64,000 bases of DNA from Liolophura sinensis (taxonomy: Eukaryota > Mollusca > Polyplacophora > Chitonida > Chitonidae). Below are positions 35,801-45,172 of the stretch, piece by piece. The notes below the pieces were generated by a model. It was not told the origin of the DNA, did no database searches, and was given only the letters and a program-made list of their open reading frames with translations. Each line of letters starts with the position of its first letter. Position 1 is the first letter of the stretch. The translations under genes were made by a program, and so were the position numbers. The DNA lies in the NCBI RefSeq assembly GCF_032854445.1, contig NC_088301.1:27700402-27764401 (forward strand), given 5' to 3'.

Positions 35801-36606
35801 CCCGTATCAATATAATGGTTCGGACAGAGCGGCTTACTTGCCTTCAGTAAGTCTTTTCAGTGAGGCAGCACTAGATAAAAGAGCGGTGGAAATCCGTCCT
35901 GCAACAAGGAGGCACATGAGATGCACTCTAAGGATTACTTCGTCGTCACATGACTGAAAAATTGTTAAGTATGACGTTAAACCACAAACACTCACTCACT
36001 CACTCCTATAAAACTATCTATATACACCGCATCTATGTACAGGACATCATATACAGCTTACCAAATAACTTTCAATATGGTCGTCCTGCTGCTCTTTAAA
36101 ACCTACTGTACCTCACTTTACAAACTTGCCCATCCACCAGCAGCATACAACTTTATGTAGAATATCCACCATGACGCTTACATCACACGATTCATTGTGG
36201 ATGTGAATAATTGCAATAATCATTTTTCATAAAAGATATAGACCTATCCATTTTAGACCGTGCAAGTGGCTAACCAATATGGACATGCGTTTTGGAGATC
36301 AGTTCTTTTTGGCTCGACATTCCGCTTGATGGGGATATAATAAATAAACATGCGTATATTGTTTAAGTGACTGGTATCATCTTGTGTTCTATGTTTTTTG
36401 TTGTCCTATACCCAGTCCCAGAGGACACGTCCCCTATTTTGTCGTCTAAGGGCCACTGACTCCCCTTTTACGGTGATTAAAGAAGAAATACTGAGCTGGA
36501 AGCCACGGATCGTCATGGTCCACGATGTGTTAAGCCCACAACAAACAGAATATTTTGGAAATATTTCCTCAGATACGGTAAGTCTTGAAGGCTTCCATAT
36601 ATTGTA

Positions 36607-36677
<71 letters not shown>

Positions 36678-36760
36678 AAGAAATAGAGAAAGATCCCCTG
36701 GTGGAGAATTTACATAGGAACAAAAATAATAAAACGCCCTTTTTTAAGAAGGCGTTTTAT

Positions 36761-36856
<96 letters not shown>

Positions 36857-39800
36857 GCGTGTGTATTCATATTGTATGTACTTTCATATTGTATTCATAT
36901 TGTATACACTTTCCAGTATAGTTCATCAAACAGTTCACAAGATTTAAATGAACGAAAGCATACATACCTGAATCAACGACATTCTTTTTAAGAATATTTA
37001 GTATTATTCTGCACTGAATTCATATTCAACTTTATCGTGGATTTTCCATTTTTGGCCTCTTTTTGTGCAACGAAGCCTGGATTTATTTGTAGGTCGAACG
37101 ATCTGGGAGACTGGCATGGGCAAAAGAAACTACCGTCTCCAAAACAAGGTATGTTTGGTTATTTAAATTATTGGTCAATGTGTTGATAAACGCATTAAAA
37201 GTTCCTTAAAATTTTTGGAGATATACAAGCAAATGAAGGTATAGCAGAACTCGGCGGGAAAGCCACAACCATCCGTAGGTTGCTACCAGACTTTCCCAGT
37301 ACGATCCGAGAGAAAGCCAGCATGAGCTGGACTTGAACTCAGAACTCATTGGTGAGAGGCTTCTGGGTCATTACGCCGTGCTGGTACGCTAACCACTCGG
37401 CCATTGATTTATTTATTTATTTGATTGGTGTTTTACGCCGTACTCAAGAATATTTCACTTATACGACGGCGGCCAGCATTATGGTGGGTGGAAACCAGGC
37501 ACAGCTCGGGGGAAACCCACGACCATCCGCAGGTTGCTGGCAGACCTTCCAACTTACGGCCGGAGAGGAAGCCAGCATGAGCTGGACTTGAACTCACAGC
37601 GACCGCATTGGTGAGAGGCTCCTGGGTCCTCGGCCAATGAGACCTCAGTTTTACTAGTGCGTTATACCCTTTCGTAGTAGGGTAGGGAACAGGTGGTGTG
37701 GACATCTATCTCTTGGCACCGACCTGAATAATTGCTGAAAGTGGATTGAGTAGAAAATATATTTGTTTATTTATTTGATTGGTGTTTTACGCCTTACTCA
37801 AGAATATTTCACTTTTACGACGGCGGCCAGCATTATGGTCGGAGAAAACCGGGCAGAGCCCGGGGGAAACCCACTAGCATCCGCAGGTTGCTGGAAGACC
37901 TTCCCATGTAGCCTACGGCCGGAGAGGAAGTCAGCATGAACTGGACTTGAACTCACAACGACCGCATTGGTGAGAGACTCCTGGGTCATTACGCTGTGCT
38001 GTCGAGCTAACCAACTGAGCCACGGAGGCCCCTGAGTAGGAAATATATGATCTGTTGTTGAATGATTCAGTAAATATATAATATACAGCAGAATAAGAGG
38101 GGTCAAAGTGAATTTCTGTGAGGCATGCCTTCGATTATACACATGCAGCAACGCTCCACTCATACAGACACTCTGGCACCATACACTAAGATAAAATCAT
38201 TTAAACGTAATGTTCATATTGGGGGATCACATGAAGCTGGAACTTCTGTTGTCCTTTATCTTAAGCTGAGATTCCATATACGCGGTATGCGGTTTGCGGT
38301 ATACGGCACGCGGTACTCGGATACAGCATGCGGTATGCGCTTTCTCTGATTCCATTTATGCGGTAACCTATGCGTTTTCTTTCATTCATGGTGCGTTTTT
38401 ATCAGAGCAAACATGTCGCATTCCTCCATTTCACGACGTGTGGCTTTAGAGCAAGATTCAGACCTTGCCATAATAGCAATGTCATATAAGTTGTTGCAAC
38501 TAAAGAAGCGTAAAAAGAGAAAACACCGATGGTGGGTCCACAGTATTTTGCGGCAAAGAGCTCAGCAGGGAGCTTTCCATAACTTGGTCTCGGAATTGCA
38601 GCTGGATGGAGAAAAATTCCAACAGTACTTTCGTCTAACCAGAGAACAATTTAAACAAGTTCCGACCGCGTGTCGGGGAAACACCCCACCAGTGACGTCA
38701 TTTCTTGGGATACCCTGTCCGATTTTGAAAACGCATACCGCACCGATCGCTACATGGTGCGATTGATTTTGCCGTATACGTTTCCGCATGAAAAAACGGA
38801 TCCGCGACCGTACCTATGGAATCATTGCAACTTATTTTAACTATTTCGATTTTTTGCCGCGTACCGTATACCGCTACCGCATGTAAGGAATCTCAGCTTT
38901 ATACCTATATCTTTACCTATATCTCCTTTATAGGTTTTAAATTCCACAATTGTATTACATGTTAAGCTCACGTACATAATTAACAGGCTCTGTACAAGTC
39001 AAACAGATACTCATCCACTATAGAATATACGGATTTAATTAAGTGTTTAGTTTTCTTTAGGTGTAAGTTTAAATAAGCTGTATTTCAGACTTTTTTTTAC
39101 ACAAAATTGTAATTTTTTGTTATTTATTTCAGAAAAAACAGGTACGAATTGGACGAAATAAGAACCAGCCTCGTAGACAAAATAATGAACGTGACTGCAC
39201 TGACCAGTAAACGTTATTTACAGGTAACCACATTATCGTGTGTTATTGTTCTCAGGGTCTCATTATTTTTGATATTTTGGGTGTGTTGTTTTCTGATTTG
39301 GTTTTATTTTACCGCCAGAAGCCAGAAACAGTTGTCTTACTCATATTGTTATGCCATCAAAATACACTGCCAGTCTTCAGCCTCCTGAGAAAATTACAGC
39401 AAGCAAACTTATTATTGCTTATATCAAATGGTACAACTTATTATTGCTTATAACAAATGGTACAACTTATTATGGCTAATAACAAATGGTACAACTTATT
39501 ATGGCTAATAACAAATGGTGCAACTTATTATGACTAATAACAAATGGTACAACTTATTATGGCTAATAACAAATGGTACAACTTATTATGGCTAATAACA
39601 AATGGTGCAACTTATTATGGCTAATAACAAATGGTGCAACTTATTATTGCTAATAACAAATTGTACAGTGGTATTTGGTAATAAATGGACCATATTGGAC
39701 CAGTCAAGATTGTATAGATGTGTGATACATTAGGCAGGTTAAAACCATATGTTCTTCTACATATAGCTCCCAGCTTTGCATTCACGTAATAAGGTAAACG

Positions 39801-41056
39801 TTATAGAGCTAGGGAGAAAATATATAGGCCTAGTATGTTGATAAGGTTCATTTTACAATCTTAAGGTGTAAAGCCCTGGTAGCGAAACTCAACAAGGATG
39901 ATGCAACGTATATTAGGAACATATTCCAATGTATGGAAAAAAATTTCTTGCCCAAAATAAAATGTTTATGTTTTTCTTTTCTTTGCTGACAGGCTGTCAA
40001 TTGGGGCCTCGGCGAAAACATGAAAGTGAAAAAACTTGTAAGTACTGTATCTACATATGTATATATACATGTAATGTCTTGTATACCAGACTGAAAAATT
40101 GTTGAGCACGACGTTAAACCCCAAACAATCACTCACTCACTCTCGCATACTGAAAGATGCGTGGTAGATCCACGGTCAATCCTGGGTCGGGGTCACACCC
40201 AAAACCTTAAAAAAAGAGGAAGTTGTAACGCTCTCGCTTGGCGTTCGCTTGAATAGTGCAACGACTGATTGACCCATATCAATATAATGACTCGGGCGGG
40301 GCGGCTTACATGCCTTCGGTAAAAGCACTCGATAAAAGAGCAGTGGAAATCCGTCCTGCAACAAGGAGGCACATCACATGCACTCTAAGGACTCCTTCGT
40401 CGTCATATGACTGAAAAACGACGTTAAACCCCAATCACTCACTCACTTTCTCACTCACTCATCTTCAGATCTTACAATATATCACGGCTTCGGGCGATGG
40501 TGTCATTATAATACATATACAAGAGCCTTATCCACAGTATCAACGGTCCTAATTTGGTGAGAATATACGTAAACTGTGATAATATATTTTGTGACACTTC
40601 TGAGGGGTCAAGTGATACATGATTTATAAGACAAGTAATAACACATCCTACAAGACTATATTTTCTTTTATTTATTTCCAACAGAGAAGCAATTTGGATA
40701 CCTACAACGAAATCGAATACGCTAAGAGATTTTATCAATTCCCAATTGCAAAATGGATGTATTTTGTGAGTATAGGCGTCTCCATATCCATTCATATTCA
40801 GAATTATTCAGAGTTTTGTAGTGTGCAGTGAACGTTCTAAATACAGCGTAGAACTGTAATCTTGTTTTGATGATTTCCATCAATGAGTAAAATGCATTCA
40901 TGCTTTACATGTGAATTTAAAAGAAAACTAGCTCTCACCACTTCAGGGGCTCATGTGGGCTTGCCATCGGCTGAAAACGTGGGAAGATAGACTCAAGTGT
41001 TGCTTTAAAATATTTAAGCAGTTTGCCAAGGATGTATTAAGACTCCAGTGCTCATT

Positions 41057-41090
<34 letters not shown>

Positions 41091-43484
41091 GATTGGTGTT
41101 TTACGCCGTACTCAAGAATATTTCACTTATACGACGGCGGCCAGCATTATGGTGGGTGGAAACCGGGCAGAGCCCGGGGGAAACCCACGACCATCCGCAG
41201 GTTGCTGGAAGACCTTCCCACGTACGGCCGGAGAGGAAGCCAGCATAAGCTGGTCTTGAACTCACAGCGACCGCATTGGTGAGAGGCTTCTGGGTCACTA
41301 CGCTGCGCTAGCGCGCTAACCGACTGAGCCACGGAGGCCCCTGCTCATTTTGAATAAATGTACATAATTTTTGTTATGTCTCGGTTCATATCTAAAGATT
41401 ATAAATTTTTGATTTGATTTATTTATCTGATTGGTGTTTTACGCCGTGCTCAAGAATATTTCACTTACACGACGGCAGCCGGAGGAAACCGGGCAGAACC
41501 CGGAGGGGGGGGGGGGGGAACCCACGACCATCCGCAGGTTGCTGTAAGACCCCCCCACTTACGGCCGGAGAAAGATTATACATGTGTGTGGCTTTAAGTG
41601 CGAATATGCATGTCTATATTGAGCATTAGAAAGTAGTCGTTCAAAACATGTTGTGTATGAATCAAATAATTTCTCTTTCAGCTCAGTGATATCACAGGTG
41701 GAGACATAGTGTTTCCAGATTTAAACCTGAAGGTTCCGTCCATAAAGGTACGAGTCTATAGGTGACAAAAACTTGAACCCAAGTAAAACACAAGGAGTTT
41801 ATATTGCATTATACTGTGTATAGTCAGGGTCATATCTAGATGAAATTGAAGGTCCAAATCCCAGACTGTAAAGGTAACATTCCTCTAACAGACCTCTAAA
41901 AATCGAAGCAGGTATCACTAAATAGACCACTTAAAACTATGCATAAACATAGTATCATTGATTTTTTTAGATTTTTGTGAAGAGTTAAAGCGCTCAAACA
42001 TTTGAATTCTAAGGTGGGCTTTATGTACCATACTATCAGAGGTTAGGAACTCTGACGTTTTTCAACTCTAACAACCAGACTGAATGTTAGAATAACTCTA
42101 CAAATGAGTGAAAGATTACTAAATAGTGTTCCCAGAAATTCCTTCATTCTTGTGAACATCAGGAAAAAAAGGTGATGTGACGAGATAACGTCAGTACGGC
42201 TCATAAAACCTACCATAGTTTTCAAATATTTGAATGCCTTTCAACACTTAAAAAATCTGAAAAAAAAAATAAATGAAAGTATTTTTACGCATAGTTTTCA
42301 GTTGTCTGTATGATGGACCTTACTTCATATTTTAGTTTTCTTTTACTTTCATCATCACCATGACTACCAGGAGTAATTATTTGTGTATAACAGCTTCTTA
42401 ATATATTAACTCGATGTTTCGATGCGGATGGTTGCTTAGTTATAAAGGGATCGCCGTAAGGTATCCATAAGTAACAGCTCTTTTCTTTTGCTTATCGCCT
42501 GGTCCGAATTCTAAAGGCCAATGTAAGCAGTCATTTCACCCGTTATGGTAAATGAGAGAAATTATACTTCCGTGAGAGGGCAGACGGGAAATTGTGATGT
42601 TGACTTCGAGGGGTTTTTTTTGTTTTTTTTTACACTTTGTATTTCTTGGTTCTTGTGTGTTCTCATCACCGTACGGCCGAAATACTGCGTTAAACCCAGT
42701 CATTTGTTCTTTCTTTCACATTTTATAGGGCAGTGCAGTTTATTGGTACAACTTGAAACCAAACGGAGACCCAGAAACCAGAACGAAGCACTGCATATGC
42801 CCAACTCTTCTCGGATCCCCCTGGGGTGAGTGTAGATGTATTTGAAAAGCATACCTGTTGAAACTACATGGGCCTCTGTTGAGCTTACCATTGATTTTAC
42901 CCCAGCATGTGCCAGTTACTTGGTCCATGACCCATGGTGGTTTAGCCAAGCTTGGCTATATACAGGTAGTTTGCAACTTTCACCATGCACCCATATCCCG
43001 TATATACAACAACTAACGAATACCAACAAGGCGAAAAAAGTTTCACTAAAAAATTAATATGAAAGTGCCAAAGTGATTTATACCCGATGTTTTCATTTAA
43101 AAGCGCACACTTTTGATTTATTAATTTATTTGATTGGTGTTTTACGCCGTGCTCAAGAATATTTCACTTATAAGACGGCGGCCAGCAAGATGTTCTTGAG
43201 AACCCAAGCCCACTATATTCTACCCTCGGCAAAGCTATATAACCATCTGTCAAGAAAATAAGACAATAATGTATGTACATATATAATAACGAAGAACTGG
43301 TGTTTAACTGGAAAGAAAAATTATATTTTATATTTCACTTAAATGAAGAAATTTTCATGACTTTCGTTTAAATCATAAATCCTTCGTTTTCTTTCTTGCA
43401 GTTTCGCCAATGAACCTGTTCGTTCCAAACAAGCTTGAAACAACATTTTGCGGACTCAACAGAAAATCAGCATATTCTTTATGA
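28650..43484 (+). CDS. P4HA-like paralogue, catalytic residues lost; 5' exons carry frame breaks (possible pseudogene)
   Basis: This is a second P4HA-family gene with the same 13-exon layout as the minus-strand copy. Exons: 28650-28838, 30363-30510, 32317-32645, 33465-33516, 34451-34602, 36416-36577, 37093-37148, 39133-39223, 39993-40037, 40685-40765, 41682-41747, 42729-42825, 43402-43484. Exons 4 to 13 are open and join in phase. The HYD motif is replaced by VKK, and the 2-oxoglutarate Lys (SKW) by Pro (SPW); the distal His (KHCICP) remains. It therefore cannot be a normal hydroxylase. Exons 1 to 3 need several one-base corrections: after the signal peptide, before the TAG at 28820, at the exon 2/3 junction, at 32398-32400 and at 32498-32499. 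Either the gene is decaying from its 5' end, or this stretch holds indel errors, mostly at homopolymers. An AATAAA lies at 43720. Confidence 0.8.
29797..30066 (+). mobile_element. SINE family A copy, full length
   Basis: GGGGGCCTCCGTGGGTCTGT head to CAATCAAATAAATAAATAAA tail. It lies in the intron between exons 1 and 2 of the plus-strand gene. Confidence 0.85.
30363..30510 (+). CDS. P4HA-like (plus) exon 2
   Basis: Acceptor TTTACAG. The frame gives [19 protein letters not shown], parallel to NPINSYHLARRM of the sister gene, then [13 protein letters not shown] and donor GTAAGC. The frame runs out in phase 0 while exon 3 requires phase 1. Confidence 0.75.
31028..31312 (+). mobile_element. SINE family B copy with tRNA-like head
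   Basis: The head reads CCCCCGATAGCATAGTTGGT, then AGAGTGTCCGCTTCGG and a B-box-like GATCAATCC. The body and 3' end follow the family and run into a short (TA)n. It lies in the intron between exons 2 and 3 of the plus-strand P4HA-like gene. Confidence 0.8.
31592..31632 (+). repeat. SINE family B tail fragment
   Basis: GCACGACGTTATACCCCAAG, then CACTCACTCACT, equals the terminal 40 bases of family B without head or body. Confidence 0.6.
32317..32645 (+). CDS. P4HA-like (plus) exon 3, two frame breaks
   Basis: This exon is 329 bp; the sister exon is 327. Its three segments lie in three frames: [31 protein letters not shown]; and [19 protein letters not shown] to AGAYYQ. Removing one T from 32398-32400 and adding one T at 32498-32499 joins them into one match to the sister exon. 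Donor GTATGA. Confidence 0.7.
32768..32816. repeat. (TA)n microsatellite
   Basis: About 24 TA units in the intron after exon 3 of the plus-strand gene. The flanks ACAATATATAT and ATACAATATAT are related. Confidence 0.95.
33465..33516 (+). CDS. P4HA-like (plus) exon 4
   Basis: A 52-bp exon, [17 protein letters not shown], after a long T-rich tract and TTTCAG. Donor GTAAGT. Size and phase equal the sister exon. Confidence 0.75.
33591..33856 (+). mobile_element. SINE family A copy, full length
   Basis: Head GGGGCCTCCGTGGCTCAGTT, tail AAACACCAATCAGATAAATA. It begins 75 bases after exon 4 of the plus-strand gene. Confidence 0.85.
34451..34602 (+). CDS. P4HA-like (plus) exon 5
   Basis: Reads [19 protein letters not shown], matching P-D-N-K-A-L-K-R of the family, and ends [11 protein letters not shown]. 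Acceptor CACTAG, donor GTTGGT, phase 0 out. Confidence 0.8.
34835..35196 (+). mobile_element. SINE family C (third, decayed family)
   Basis: tRNA-like head with GGTTATGACCGAGTG and B-box-like GGGTTCAATGCC. The body has CACACGTGAAAAAGTTTGTC and the tail has CTGGTCGCGATCGAATAAG, then ACAAATAAATA. Related pieces lie near 44790 and 58185. Confidence 0.6.
35215..35438 (-). mobile_element. SINE family A, head truncated
   Basis: Reversed copy from ATCTGATTGGTGTTTTACGC to GAGAGGCTCCTGGGTCATTG, where it stops before the A box. Confidence 0.8.
35664..35998 (+). mobile_element. SINE family B copy, full length
   Basis: The head reads ACCGATAGCACAGTTGGTGA. The body matches the other copies and the tail is GACGTTAAACCACAAACACT, then CACTCACTCACT. 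It is intronic. Confidence 0.8.
36416..36577 (+). CDS. P4HA-like (plus) exon 6
   Basis: Contains [19 protein letters not shown], parallel to KEEILSLDPRI in the sister gene. A second in-frame acceptor AG lies 6 bases into this exon, so the exact start is uncertain by two codons. Donor GTAAGT. A long (TA)n tract begins 30 bases downstream. Confidence 0.8.
36606..36850. repeat. Two (TA)n tracts flanking a 90-bp spacer with a perfect hairpin
   Basis: TA runs at 36606-36674 and about 36764-36850. The spacer contains 16-bp perfect inverted arms (36723-36738, 36751-36766; AAAATAATAAAACGCC and its complement) around a 12-base loop. It is intronic, 30 bases after exon 6. Confidence 0.85.
37093..37148 (+). 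CDS. P4HA-like (plus) exon 7
   Basis: Reads [18 protein letters not shown], equivalent to the sister's LSRSVVIGQEI segment but one residue shorter. Acceptor TTGTAG, donor GTATGT, phase 2. Confidence 0.65.
37250..37406 (-). mobile_element. SINE family A 5' portion
   Basis: Reversed central and head part, lacking the 3' end. The next family A copy starts immediately after it. Confidence 0.7.
37407..37630 (-). mobile_element. SINE family A, head truncated
   Basis: Reversed copy from GATTTATTTATTTATTTGAT to GAGAGGCTCCTGGGTCCT. Confidence 0.8.
37761..38032 (-). mobile_element. SINE family A copy, full length
   Basis: Reversed copy from TTGTTTATTTATTTGATTGG to CAACTGAGCCACGGAGGCCC. It is the third family A insertion within 800 bases. 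Confidence 0.85.
38264..38898 (+). mobile_element. Internally deleted PIF/Harbinger DNA transposon
   Basis: The 635-bp element begins AGCTGAGATTCC and ends GGAATCTCAGCT. Its subterminal regions are rich in GCGGTATACGG-like repeats. It is flanked on both sides by TTA (38261-38263 and 38899-38901), the 3-bp target duplication typical of PIF/Harbinger. It holds the start of a transposase frame. It lies in the intron between exons 7 and 8 of the plus-strand P4HA-like gene. Confidence 0.85.
38413..38766 (+). pseudogene. Truncated Harbinger (HARBI1-like) transposase fragment
   Basis: The 117-codon frame contains [20 protein letters not shown], then [23 protein letters not shown]. This is the recognisable N-terminal segment of HARBI1-type nucleases (W-V-H-x-I ... 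G-x-F-H-N-L-V-x-E-L ... Y-F-R-L-x-x-E-Q-F). The catalytic DDE domain is absent. After about residue 84 the frame runs into sequence belonging to the right terminal region, so the element has an internal deletion and cannot encode an active enzyme. Confidence 0.75.
39133..39223 (+). CDS. P4HA-like (plus) exon 8
   Basis: Reads [20 protein letters not shown], then [10 protein letters not shown], parallel to ISRVTHRVELITGM ... EELQ. Acceptor TTTCAG, donor GTAACC, phase 0 out. Confidence 0.7.
39409..39668. repeat. Minisatellite, 29-bp unit x about 9
   Basis: The unit has the form TTATTATGGCTAATAAC + AAATGGTACAAC, with few changes (GGTGCAAC, TGACTAAT). It lies in the intron between exons 8 and 9 of the plus-strand gene. 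Confidence 0.9.
39993..40037 (+). CDS. P4HA-like (plus) exon 9: HxD motif replaced
   Basis: A 45-bp exon reading [15 protein letters not shown]. It lines up with VLNYGIGGMYEPHYDFF, but the His and Asp iron ligands are gone and two residues are missing. Acceptor GACAG and donor GTAAGT are intact. Confidence 0.78.
40084..40462 (+). mobile_element. SINE family B: tail fragment followed by a nearly complete copy
   Basis: A tail piece (ATTGTTGAGCACGACGTTAA, then CCCCAAACAATCACTCACTC) at 40093-40142 precedes a copy from about 40150 that ends in a second tail at 40417-40462. It lies in the intron after exon 9 of the plus-strand gene. Confidence 0.75.
40685..40765 (+). CDS. P4HA-like (plus) exon 10
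   Basis: An 81-bp phase 0-0 exon ending FPIAKWMYF, corresponding to the family's N-R-I-A-T-W-L-F-Y. Acceptor CAACAG, donor GTGAGT. Confidence 0.75.
41067..41341 (-). mobile_element. SINE family A copy with homopolymer tail
   Basis: Full reversed copy. Its 3' end is followed by about 24 T (plus strand) instead of the usual AAATAAA repeats. Confidence 0.85.
41413..41573 (-). mobile_element. SINE family A, 5' truncated
   Basis: Reversed 3' part containing a run of 14 G at about 41505. It stops in the ACGGCCGGAG block. Confidence 0.75.
41682..41747 (+). CDS. P4HA-like (plus) exon 11
   Basis: Reads [20 protein letters not shown], parallel to LNDVKAGGATVFPEV. Acceptor TTTCAG, donor GTACGA. Confidence 0.85.
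41865..42310. mobile_element. Dispersed fold-back element, copy 1
   Basis: The two halves are diverged inverted repeats: AAAACTATGCATAAA near the start and TTTACGCATAGTTTT at the end, with further pairing inward (TCAAACATTTGAA / TTCAAATATTTGAA). A second copy, inverted, is at 55545-55985. No coding frame is seen. Confidence 0.65.
42729..42825 (+). CDS. P4HA-like (plus) exon 12: distal His kept, 2-oxoglutarate Lys lost
   Basis: Reads [19 protein letters not shown], then [13 protein letters not shown]. It is 97 bp, exactly like the sister exon. The distal His is kept but the Lys of SKW is Pro. Donor GTGAGT. Confidence 0.88.
43116..43193 (-). mobile_element. SINE family A 3' fragment
   Basis: Only the last 75 bases (GATTGGTGTTTTACGCCGTG, then ACGGCGGCCAGCA) remain. 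Confidence 0.75.
43402..43484 (+). CDS. P4HA-like (plus) last exon
   Basis: Begins [20 protein letters not shown] and ends AYSL, then TGA. It is 83 bp, as in the sister gene, and shares its Cys-Gly-Leu near the end. Acceptor TTGCAG. AATAAA lies about 235 bases after the stop. Confidence 0.82.
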
Positions 43485-43719
43485 ACTTCAACACGTCACA
43501 TGCGGCATACCCAAATGTATACATTTAACTCATGATATATCAGTCACGGTATACGCAGCAAAGCTGCAACCGGGCGGATGTATACTGTCATATTGCATTA
43601 GAATCATTTGTTGTTACGTTTAAGAGCATCAAAATGTCTCTTTCACAGAATTGTTAATTCTTAGATATTTCTTCTAGGTACGGTATATGTGTGAATTTGT
43701 GTAAATATAGACGTTCGAG

Positions 43720-43725
43720 AATAAA
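43720..43725 (+). promoter_or_regulatory. Polyadenylation signal of plus-strand P4HA-like gene
   Basis: AATAAA about 235 bases after the stop codon, the first such hexamer downstream. Confidence 0.55.
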
Positions 43726-44789
43726 ACTATATGTCCAAGGAAGTTGATCTGTTGACTCTTATGTTTTCAAAACTATATACTGTTTAAATGACGAGACAAC
43801 AAATGATAAAAACATATACATTATAGTTACCACGAATGAGGGTTAGAATTTCATGTGTATATGCTCATCATGTGGCTATAGAGGGTATGTGTCAGTGCGG
43901 TATCTCACTGCATAGTTGAAATGCAGAACTCAAAGTTTACACTATAAAATGCATCTCGGTGTCCATATCTAGGTCCTATGTATCTATGCACATACGTTTT
44001 GTCCTTAATAAGGCGTCGGAGTGGGGGGGGGGGCACTGCATGTCGGGGTTATTGTCTGGGGCGGGGTTATTGCCCGCGGGGTTTATCCACACCCGGCGCG
44101 GGGCTTAATATTAATTTGCACACTATTGTCTTTTTGAAAGGATATAGAATTGACGCTGATTGGTTGATAGTGGAGACAGGATTTCCTAGGTTAAATCTTG
44201 CACCATTAGTGACTCTTGTATTAATGTACCCTACGTAAAATTCATCTTTTAGGCAAGGTATAAACTGGTCTTGCCTATCTCTCACATGCACCAGCCAATC
44301 AGGATCGATTTTGTATCCTTTTAAGTATCGAAATGACGTGTGTATGAACTGATGGGTGTGAATTTAACCTAATTTGAGCGTTAATTTACTGTCCATGTAT
44401 TTTGGTGTAGGTTTGGCATATTCATTGAATAAATATGCACACAGGCGTTGAAAACACATATTACTAATATACATATATTATAGGAGTACATTAAAAAAAC
44501 ATTTCTCCTCTCTAGTGTTGTACAGAAATGCATTGTGTTATTGAATACCAGTATGCAGTTTGTTATTCTCTATAAGTAGTTTCAACATTAGGTAAACATC
44601 GTCTACATCAATCAACTTCGTATCCTTATATGTATGTTACACGAGACGTGAGTTCAATCCCCTTCTGGGACATAGAATTTTCAGAATTATGCTGCTTCCG
44701 TTATTCACATGGCCTTGGTTGCAGTCCACCTAGAAATCAAAAATGGAAAGTATATACTTACATTCCATCACTGTGACGTAATGGTAATC

Positions 44790-44925
44790 ACATGTGCGAG
44801 AGTTTGCCATTAATTCGCCAGAAGTCCGTGGTTTACTTTAGGCACCCCTGTTTTATCCATGCATACAACCATAATACTGGCCGCCATCATTTATATATGA
44901 GAAAGAATCGCGTTAAGCAGAAATC
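44790..44925 (+). mobile_element. SINE family C fragment, decayed
   Basis: GAGAGTTTGCCATTAATTCG ... CCATAATACTGGCCGCCATC ... CGCGTTAAGCAG resembles the 3' half of the copy at 34835. Confidence 0.4.
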
Positions 44926-45011
44926 ATGTAATTTAAACCAATGTAGATGTGATGGCGCCTCATGGCACAGTGGTTAAGATGTATTATCTTTCTATCTCAA
45001 CGACAAACGAG

Positions 45012-45172
45012 GTGGACCGCTTGAGTGGCCTAATGGTTAGAGTGTCCTTTAGGTCGGGAGACTCGCCCTGCCACAAGGCAGACACAGTATATGTACACCC
45101 AAATAATGACTTCTCGATATATGACTGAAAAATTGCTAACTACGATTTTAAAGCCCAAGCATACATACATAC
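45012..45172 (+). mobile_element. Short or decayed SINE with family B 3' end
   Basis: A tRNA-like head (TGAGTGGCCTAATGGTTAGA, then GTGTCC) is joined to a shortened body. The tail is ATGACTGAAAAATTGCTAAC, then TACGATTTTAAAGCCCAAGC. Confidence 0.5.
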
